A stretch of DNA of 64,000 bases from CAJBVG01 sp943372995 (GTDB lineage: Bacteria > Bacteroidota > Bacteroidia > Sphingobacteriales > Sphingobacteriaceae), in the NCBI GenBank assembly GCA_943372995.1, contig CALSAQ010000001.1:248001-312000 (forward strand). Direction: 5' to 3'. The translations under genes and the position numbers were made by a program. How positions within the stretch are numbered: position 1 is the stretch's first letter; each line of letters begins with the position of its first letter. The notes below the pieces were generated by a model. It saw only the letters and a list, made by a program, of their open reading frames with translations. It was not told the DNA's origin and did no database searches. Positions 59,947-64,000 of this stretch are shown one piece after another.

Positions 59947-59981
59947 ATCTCAATACTCATATCTCACTACTAACATCTAGA
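59947..59981. repeat. Heptad array, five words (ATCTCAN / TACTNAN)
   Basis: Five 7-bp words alternate ATCTCAA, TACTCAT, ATCTCAC, TACTAAC and ATCTAGA. The cytidine deaminase stop (59977-59979) is in the last word. Confidence 0.75.
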
Positions 59982-60447
59982 AAAGAAATATCATTGGTAA
60001 AAAATTCTCCACTCCTTCTGCGATGAGAACTTTATCGGTATCAGAATACAGAATCATTCTTATTTTTTCTTTTTGTTTGAGTTCATATTCTGCAATCACC
60101 TGTAAGCAGCCTCCACAAGGCTTTATCATTTCTTTAAAGGTTCCTTCTCTGTTGTTGGCAGTAATGGCAATTGCTTTAATGGTATTGTTGGGGTAATTTG
60201 CTCCGAAATGAAATAGGGCTACTCGTTCTGCGCATAAGCCCGAGGGATAGGCTCTATTTTCTTGATTATTGCCTAAAATAAATTCACCATTGTCTAATAA
60301 TAAACTCGCTCCTACGCTGAAGTTAGAATATGGTGCATAGGCATTGCTGCGTGCTAATAGCGATTGTTCTACACATCGTCTGTCGATTTCTGATAGCTCT
60401 TCGAGTTTGTAATTTTCGTAACGTATTATTTTTTCTACTTTATCCAT
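59977..60447 (-). CDS. cdd: Cytidine deaminase
   Basis: The 156-residue enzyme deaminates cytidine and deoxycytidine. The zinc and catalytic motif CAERVALFHFG (~72-82, Cys and Glu) and the second zinc pair in MIKPCGGCLQVIAEY (~108-122) are intact, with NAYAPYSNFSVGAS as substrate loop. The gene starts within the last codons of alkB (8-base overlap), so the two are translated together, an unexpected pairing. Confidence 0.95.
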   Translation of the reverse strand: MDKVEKIIRYENYKLEELSEIDRRCVEQSLLARSNAYAPYSNFSVGASLLLDNGEFILGNNQENRAYPSGLCAERVALFHFGANYPNNTIKAIAITANNREGTFKEMIKPCGGCLQVIAEYELKQKEKIRMILYSDTDKVLIAEGVENFLPMIFLF

Positions 60448-61522
60448 TTGTTTTGTTTTTCCATTGGTCTAATCTAGCATTCATTATTTTAAACCACAAA
60501 GGTGGTACCAAAGTAAGTAGTACCATGCCAGGATATCCGTTGGGTAATTGCGGGCTTTCATCATACGAATTTAATACTTGATAATTTTTTGTAGCAAACA
60601 AATGATGATCGGCATGTCTTTGTAGTTGAAACAGTAGATAATTACTATATATAAAATTAGCATTCCAACTGTGATTCGGATTTACTTTTTCATACACTCC
60701 TTCTGATATTTCTTTTCTTAATATACCATAATGTTCAATATAGTCGACAGCTTCTAATAAACTAAAAGACAGAAAAGCTTGTATCAGCAGAAATGCAGAT
60801 AGTTTACTATTGATGTGTCCATTTATTGAAAAGGCAACGATGTTAACTAGTAGAAAGAGGATAAGGGAAATTAAGGTTAATCGATAAGTTTCGTTCGACC
60901 AAAGGGTCGACTTTTTTTTACGTTGTGCTAATCGTTCCTTTTCTATTTTTATGCTGTTGAAAAAGCCTCCAATTACAGCTTGTTTCCAAAAAACATAATA
61001 ACTCTGATTTTTCTTTGCAGTTGCAGGATCTTTAGGTGTGGCAACGTGTATATGATGTCCTCTGTTATGCTCCACATAGAAATATCCATAAGCAACTTGT
61101 ATGAGTAATAACTTAGCCAGAAATTTATCAAGCTTATTGGTTTTATGTCCGAGTTCGTGTGCAATGGTAATACCTACTCCTCCATTCATAATCATCGTAT
61201 TAATAACTAACAGTACAAATTGATGTGCGTTAATAGAATCTACAATAAACACATAAACCAACCAAAGCATTGTTGTGCTTTGTATGATTGTCCATGCATA
61301 CAAGATATACCGATAATACTTTTCTTCTTTTAGCTCTTGAGCTTTATTTTTTTCGAAATTACTATTGTCTATACCTAATAGTGGATCTAGTATGGGCAAC
61401 AAAACAAATAGCAATAAAGGCATTGTATATAAGGCCAATATGATACCACTATAATAGCCTAATATTATACTAATGGGTATTGTAAAAACAAGTAGGTAAC
61501 CATATTTGTTTATTTTTCGCAT
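60440..61522 (-). CDS. alkB: AlkB-type membrane diiron monooxygenase
   Basis: With the ATG at 61522 the protein has 360 residues and about six membrane helices. The three histidine boxes are intact: IAHELGHK (~125), HNRGHHIH (~158-165) and LQRHADHH (~300-307), plus the NYLLFQLQ stretch typical of alkane hydroxylases. It hydroxylates medium-chain alkanes or fatty acids with O2; xylene monooxygenase-like substrates are possible. No rubredoxin gene is nearby, so electron supply must come from elsewhere. It overlaps cdd. Confidence 0.9.
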   Translation of the reverse strand: MRKINKYGYLLVFTIPISIILGYYSGIILALYTMPLLLFVLLPILDPLLGIDNSNFEKNKAQELKEEKYYRYILYAWTIIQSTTMLWLVYVFIVDSINAHQFVLLVINTMIMNGGVGITIAHELGHKTNKLDKFLAKLLLIQVAYGYFYVEHNRGHHIHVATPKDPATAKKNQSYYVFWKQAVIGGFFNSIKIEKERLAQRKKKSTLWSNETYRLTLISLILFLLVNIVAFSINGHINSKLSAFLLIQAFLSFSLLEAVDYIEHYGILRKEISEGVYEKVNPNHSWNANFIYSNYLLFQLQRHADHHLFATKNYQVLNSYDESPQLPNGYPGMVLLTLVPPLWFKIMNARLDQWKNKTNG

Positions 61523-61587
61523 GATGTACACCTTTGTAGGTATTAAGTACAATGTACAAAGAAATGTATAGGATGGCAACTACTGAT

Positions 61588-61622
61588 ACTAGTTACTAGT
61601 GACTGGTGATTGGTGACTAGAA
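61588..61622. repeat. Heptad array, five words (ACTAGTG type)
   Basis: Five 7-bp words from ACTAGTT to ACTAGAA, of the same word family as at 4758, 6868 and 48846. It lies in the alkB upstream region. Confidence 0.82.
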
Positions 61623-61694
61623 TGGGTATGAGAAAATATTTTAAATGGCAGTAAGGGTACTAATATCATTTATTTGTCAAGAAAGTATTACTTA

Positions 61695-61808
61695 ACAACA
61701 TTTGGACCCATTTGATGTTAAAGTAACATAGCATAAGTATCTCGGCGCAAGCCGGGTGTTTTGGTTTAGTTGTAGTTAAAACCCGGTCCTTGGATCGGGT
61801 TTTTCTTA
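61695..61808 (+). ncRNA. Candidate structured small RNA ending in an intrinsic terminator
   Basis: On the plus strand AACAT...ATGTT (61697-61719) can form a first hairpin. CTCGGC-GCAA-GCCGGG (61741-61756) is a 6-bp hairpin with a GNRA tetraloop, and AAACCCGGTCC...GGATCGGGTTT (61779-61803) with trailing T is a clear terminator. CCGGGTGTTTT (61752-61762) could instead pair with AAAACCCGG (61778-61786), breaking the terminator. The terminator half overlaps, in antisense, the 3' end of the GIY-YIG gene. No clear promoter is seen, so this is tentative. Confidence 0.35.
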
Positions 61809-62167
61809 TTTATAGTTTTGGTAATATCTTCAATGATTATTGCTTCTGATAGGTCTGTCCATTGTTGATTATGTAATCTTATCAACTTTTCTTTTTGAGC
61901 TCTAGTCCATTTGCTCAGGTTTCTGTAACGGTCTTTTGCTTTAAAAATATCTTCGTATTCTTCAAAATACACTAAGCGGAAAGGCGCTATTTCCGATATA
62001 TTGAATAGATTTTCGTGTTCATTCCTACAAGATTTAGCAAAACGTACAATATCGTCTGTAAGTCCAACCACAATTTCTGATCTATTGGAATTTGTAATAA
62101 AATAAAGGTATTTGGCAGGAAATACAGGACCTTTACTTAACTCCACCCATTCTTTTTCGATTACCAT
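61766..62167 (-). CDS. GIY-YIG-like protein with degenerate active site
   Basis: The 133-residue protein has the GIY-YIG fold outline: LYFITNSNRSEIVVGLTDDIVRFAK (first two strands and helix, ~21-45 in parts), FRLVYFEEYEDIFKAKDRYRNLSKWTR and a final LHNQQWTDLS, as in the small UPF0213-like group. The key GIY and YIG tyrosines are replaced (YFIT and VVG) and the catalytic Glu position reads Tyr (KDRYRN), so nuclease activity is doubtful. It is divergent from the LexA-like gene with 86 bases between. Confidence 0.8.
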   Translation of the reverse strand: MVIEKEWVELSKGPVFPAKYLYFITNSNRSEIVVGLTDDIVRFAKSCRNEHENLFNISEIAPFRLVYFEEYEDIFKAKDRYRNLSKWTRAQKEKLIRLHNQQWTDLSEAIIIEDITKTINKKNPIQGPGFNYN

Positions 62168-62168
62168 A

Positions 62169-62239
62169 GCTAAAAAATTTAGTTTGATTATTAATTATTT
62201 TTACTAATTTTATACGCAATAATACTAATAATTTTAGCA
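62169..62239. promoter_or_regulatory. Inverted and direct repeats in the divergent LexA-like/GIY-YIG promoter region
   Basis: GCTAAAAAATTT (62169-62180) is inverted to AATTTTAGC (62230-62238). TACTAATTTTA (62202-62212) is repeated as TACTAATAATTTTA (62223-62236). Such repeats could be sites for the LexA-like protein. Confidence 0.35.
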
Positions 62240-62253
62240 AATCAAAATAAAAC

Positions 62254-63048
62254 ATGAAAAAAATTAGCGCTAATATTCGATTTTTACGTAAAAAAAATAA
62301 CCTCACTCAACAAGAGTTTGCTGATGCAATAGGTATTAAACGCTCAATGATTGGGGCTTATGAGGAAGATCGGGCTAGTCCGAAAATGGATAACATGAAA
62401 TCAATTGCTAATTATTTTGGTATTTCTGTTGATGAATTGGTTTCTGAGCGAATAACAGATAAATGGCTTGAAGAGAGAACGAGCAGAATGGAGAAGGAAA
62501 AGGAAATTAAAGCTGGCAATTTACGTGTATTGAGCATTACTGTTGATAAAGATGATAATGAGAACATTGAGTTAGTGCCAGTAAAAGCGAGTGCGGGATA
62601 TATTAATGGGTATTCTGATCCAGAATTTGTGAAAGAGTTGCCTAAATTTCATTTACCGATGTTGCAAGGTGGTACTTTTAGAGCTTTTGAAATAAAAGGG
62701 GATTCGATGTTACCTATTCAGCCAGGTAGTATTATTGTTGGTGAGTATGTTGATGATTGGAAGCAAATTAAAAACAACGATACCTATATTGTTATCAGTA
62801 AAAACGACGGTATTGTATATAAAAGGGTATTGAATAGAATTAAAGAACAGAAAACACTTTTATTAAAATCAGACAATAAATCGTACGACCCCTATCCTAT
62901 TGCTGTGGATGAAATTATGGAGGTTTGGAAAGCAAAAGCCTTTATTAGCACAACATTTCCAGAGCCAGAGCAAGAAATGAGTATTGGGCAACTGACCAAT
63001 ATTATGATGGAGATGCAAAAGAAAATAAATAAGCTAGGCGATAATTAG
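62254..63048 (+). CDS. LexA-like self-cleaving repressor (XRE HTH plus S24 peptidase)
   Basis: The 264-residue protein has an XRE HTH (residues ~6-60; NNLTQQEFADAIGIKRSMIGAYE) and a C-terminal S24 domain with the Ala114-Gly115 cleavage site (KASAGYINGY), catalytic Ser151 (KGDSMLP) and Lys190 (GIVYKRVL). All parts for RecA-stimulated self-cleavage are present. It may govern a DNA-damage response; Bacteroidota often lack classical LexA. No prophage genes are nearby. Its 3' end overlaps mgtE by four bases. Confidence 0.92.
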   Translation: MKKISANIRFLRKKNNLTQQEFADAIGIKRSMIGAYEEDRASPKMDNMKSIANYFGISVDELVSERITDKWLEERTSRMEKEKEIKAGNLRVLSITVDKDDNENIELVPVKASAGYINGYSDPEFVKELPKFHLPMLQGGTFRAFEIKGDSMLPIQPGSIIVGEYVDDWKQIKNNDTYIVISKNDGIVYKRVLNRIKEQKTLLLKSDNKSYDPYPIAVDEIMEVWKAKAFISTTFPEPEQEMSIGQLTNIMMEMQKKINKLGDN

Positions 63049-64000
63049 AGTAGAAAATACGATCCTAAACCAAGTATTAATAAGAAACCGAGTGTATCGG
63101 TAAACATGGTTAATATAATAGATGAAGCTACTGCAGGGTCGAAACCTAGTTTCTCAAGAATAATAGGTACTGATGCACCTGTAATTCCAGCAATAACTAA
63201 GTTTCCAAACATGGCTAAAAATACGACTAGTCCTAAAACTGGAGAATGGTTATTGAAGGTAGCCACTAGAGAAACTACAAGTCCAAATACCAAACCATTG
63301 GTAAGACCTACCAATACTTCCTTTTTTATGGTACCAAGTACTTTGGAATCAGGTAATGTATTTAGGGATATACGTCTGATGGTAACTGCAAGCGCTTGAG
63401 TACCTGCATTTCCACCCAAACCTGCGATAATAGGCATAAAGGTAGCCAGTAAGGTAATTTTTTGAATTGTGGGTTGAAAAAAGTAAACAACTGAGCTTGC
63501 TAAAAAAGCAGTGAACATGTTTACCATAAGCCAAGGGACTCTACTTTTTAAGGCATCCTTCCAATTACCACTTAATTCTTCTTCATCAGAAACGTTTGCA
63601 ATCTTTAAGATATCTTCTGTAGTTTCCTCTTGCATAACGTCGATAACATCGTCGAATGAGACAACACCAAGGAGCGTCATGTTTTTATCAACTACAGGTA
63701 TACCAGGTAGGTTATATTGAGAAAGTAATTGAGCTACTTCTTCTTGGTCGGTATCTGTATAGGTGTACACTAAATCTTCATCGAGTAATTCAGTAATCTG
63801 AATCTGAGGTTTAGCTTTTATTAAGTTTTTCAGAGAAACAGTACCGATGAGTCTCTCATTATCATCAATTACATATATCGCATAGAAGTTTTCTATTTCT
63901 TCCGATTGTTGAGCAACTTCTTCAAGAGCTTCTCTTTTATTTTTAGTAAGGTTAATAGTGATGTATTCAGTAGACATCAAACCTCCAGCGGTATCTTCGC
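63045..64000 (-). CDS. mgtE: Magnesium transporter MgtE, N-terminal part beyond the window
   Basis: The frame runs through the right edge: the last visible residues upstream read EDTAGGLMSTEY, the MgtE N-domain to CBS junction. Visible are two CBS domains (YAIYVIDDNERLIGTVSLKNLI and QYNLPGIPVVDKNMTLLGVVSFDDVI) and five membrane helices with LPIIAGLGGNAGTQALAV-like GGNAGTQ. MgtE is a gated Mg2+ channel. About 317 of the usual ~450 residues are present. The stop overlaps the convergent LexA-like gene. Confidence 0.95.
   Translation of the reverse strand, partial: EDTAGGLMSTEYITINLTKNKREALEEVAQQSEEIENFYAIYVIDDNERLIGTVSLKNLIKAKPQIQITELLDEDLVYTYTDTDQEEVAQLLSQYNLPGIPVVDKNMTLLGVVSFDDVIDVMQEETTEDILKIANVSDEEELSGNWKDALKSRVPWLMVNMFTAFLASSVVYFFQPTIQKITLLATFMPIIAGLGGNAGTQALAVTIRRISLNTLPDSKVLGTIKKEVLVGLTNGLVFGLVVSLVATFNNHSPVLGLVVFLAMFGNLVIAGITGASVPIILEKLGFDPAVASSIILTMFTDTLGFLLILGLGSYFLL

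Noticed and set aside
62254..63048. Prophage repressor
   Set aside because: No integrase, phage structural or replication genes lie nearby; neighbours are a GIY-YIG-like gene and mgtE.

Overview
The window is a chromosomal segment of a low-GC (roughly one third G+C) member of the Bacteroidota. The evidence is a type IX secretion C-terminal sorting domain, promoters of the TTTG-N19/20-TAnnTTTG type, signal peptides ending in AQ, an S46 dipeptidyl peptidase, and gene families typical of the phylum. I cannot fix the genus; the PHA genes and the full kynurenine route suggest a Chitinophagales or Sphingobacteriales type organism, but that is inference.

Layout. 1-3.7 kb: an accessory block with a TIR-DUF3298 fusion (cut by the left edge), a membrane-anchored beta-rich protein, a DUF3800 protein and a P-loop protein, separated by long imperfect inverted repeats that resemble integron attC sites. 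3.8-6.8 kb: two small membrane proteins, then paired SRPBCC proteins divergent from a GlxA-type AraC regulator. 6.9-14.8 kb: hemF, gyrA, a TPR protein, an S41 protease and an unknown exported protein. 15-16.8 kb: an ArsR-SRPBCC-DoxX-DUF4256 operon with two operators around its promoter. 16.9-25.2 kb: a T9SS cargo protein, a cold-shock protein, a Tet-like MFS pump, an S46 peptidase, a free-methionine-sulfoxide reductase and a hydrolase. 25.3-27.5 kb: a triple-PAS histidine kinase with its response regulator. 29-35 kb: a diheme cytochrome c, a secreted hydrolase, and a TetR-controlled operon of two DinB-like proteins, a thiolase and a thioesterase.

35.2-42.5 kb is a divergent kynurenine catabolic cluster. 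The plus strand holds 3-hydroxyanthranilate dioxygenase, ACMS decarboxylase, kynureninase and kynurenine 3-monooxygenase; the minus strand holds an SDR, an aminomuconate-semialdehyde dehydrogenase and a RidA-type deaminase. Together they take kynurenine to 2-aminomuconate and on towards central metabolism. A palindrome sits between the two divergent promoters. Tryptophan dioxygenase and kynurenine formamidase are not in the window.

42.5-64 kb: a lipoprotein/outer-membrane pair overlapping a histone-deacetylase-like gene; a tightly packed DinB-TANGO2-ATP-grasp-LysE operon; a cystathionine beta-synthase; a dicarboxylate symporter; rplU-rpmA; a class III PHA synthase pair (phaC, phaE) with a divergent phaJ-like hydratase; cytidine deaminase overlapping an AlkB-type monooxygenase; a degenerate GIY-YIG protein divergent from a LexA-like regulator; and the 3' part of mgtE.

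The most unusual signal is not a gene. About twenty intergenic spots carry short arrays with a strict 7-bp (sometimes 8-bp) period. The repeated word differs from spot to spot. Arrays often swallow the stop codon of a neighbouring gene, form long inverted repeats between convergent genes, and sit next to copies of a GGACGTCC-type palindrome.
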